Source of the DNA: CAYVDH01 sp964450355
GTDB lineage: Bacteria > Bacteroidota > Bacteroidia > NS11-12g > UBA955
DNA length: 14,094 nucleotides
Direction of reading: 5' to 3'
Assembly (NCBI GenBank): GCA_964450355.1
Contig: CAYVDH010000086.1
Location: 1-14,094, forward strand
The notes beneath the pieces were generated by a model, which saw only the letters and a program-made list of their open reading frames with translations, was not told the DNA's origin and made no database searches. Below, piece by piece: positions 14,039 through 14,094 of this stretch (positions are counted from its first letter, which is position 1; each line of letters begins with the position of its first letter). The position numbers were made by a program, and so were the translations under genes.

Positions 14039-14094
14039 ATGATAAAAGTATTCCGAAGTCTATTCATCACCATTTCTTTTTTAGGAATTTTGCA
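14039..14094 (+). CDS. N-terminus of an exported protein, truncated by window edge
   Basis: ATG at 14039-14041 opens a frame that continues to the window end (18 codons: MIKVFRSLFITISFLGIL). A short basic start followed by a hydrophobic stretch is the beginning of a signal peptide or membrane helix. The promoter directly upstream supports it as a real gene start. The identity of the mature protein cannot be known from this fragment. Its place after a PorP/SprF-like gene makes a surface or secretion-related product plausible, which is inference only. Confidence 0.6.
   Translation, partial: MIKVFRSLFITISFLGIL

Noticed and set aside
1..14094. Mobile element, CRISPR array, tRNA or toxin-antitoxin pair
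   Set aside because: No transposase or integrase, no regularly spaced repeats, no tRNA-like cloverleaf and no small paired genes were seen; gene content and base composition look uniform.

Overview
The window is an AT-rich piece of a Bacteroidota chromosome. The evidence is a PorP/SprF-type outer-membrane protein of the type IX secretion family, a DUF4286 protein, an M28 glutaminyl-cyclase-like lipoprotein, no Shine-Dalgarno motifs in front of genes, and repeated Bacteroidota-type -7 boxes (TAnnTTTG). I cannot place it to genus. No mobile element, CRISPR array, rRNA or tRNA is visible. It reads as ordinary core chromosome, and I did not find a convincing new defence or mobile system.

Left part (1-6156, all minus strand): a probable operon that starts with recR (recombinational repair). 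It continues with a GT2 glycosyltransferase fused to a polyprenyl-glycosylphosphotransferase-like membrane region, a long-chain acyl-CoA synthetase, and a WecA/MraY-like sugar-1-phosphate transferase. After a 73-bp gap comes a membrane-anchored SRPBCC protein that runs off the left edge. Apart from recR, the set suggests lipid-linked sugar and envelope biogenesis.

Middle (6157-8537): a divergent promoter region separates recR from apaG (plus strand). apaG overlaps an M28-family, glutaminyl-cyclase-like lipoprotein gene. That gene meets a PLP-dependent ACC deaminase/D-cysteine desulfhydrase-family gene tail to tail with a 7-bp overlap. A 45-bp divergent promoter region then leads to the DUF4286 gene.

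Right part (8538-14094, all plus strand): DUF4286, a one-TM unknown protein coupled to a methylmalonyl-CoA mutase catalytic subunit that lacks the cobalamin-binding domain, a 249-bp A-tract-rich spacer, dnaA, a clear intrinsic terminator, a PorP/SprF-like protein, and the first codons of a further exported protein.

The points most worth a second look are the GT2 fusion whose sugar-phosphate-transferase half seems to have lost its catalytic core, and the repeated placement of the -7 box only 7-13 nt before start codons. That spacing implies leaderless or nearly leaderless mRNAs, including two with TTG starts.
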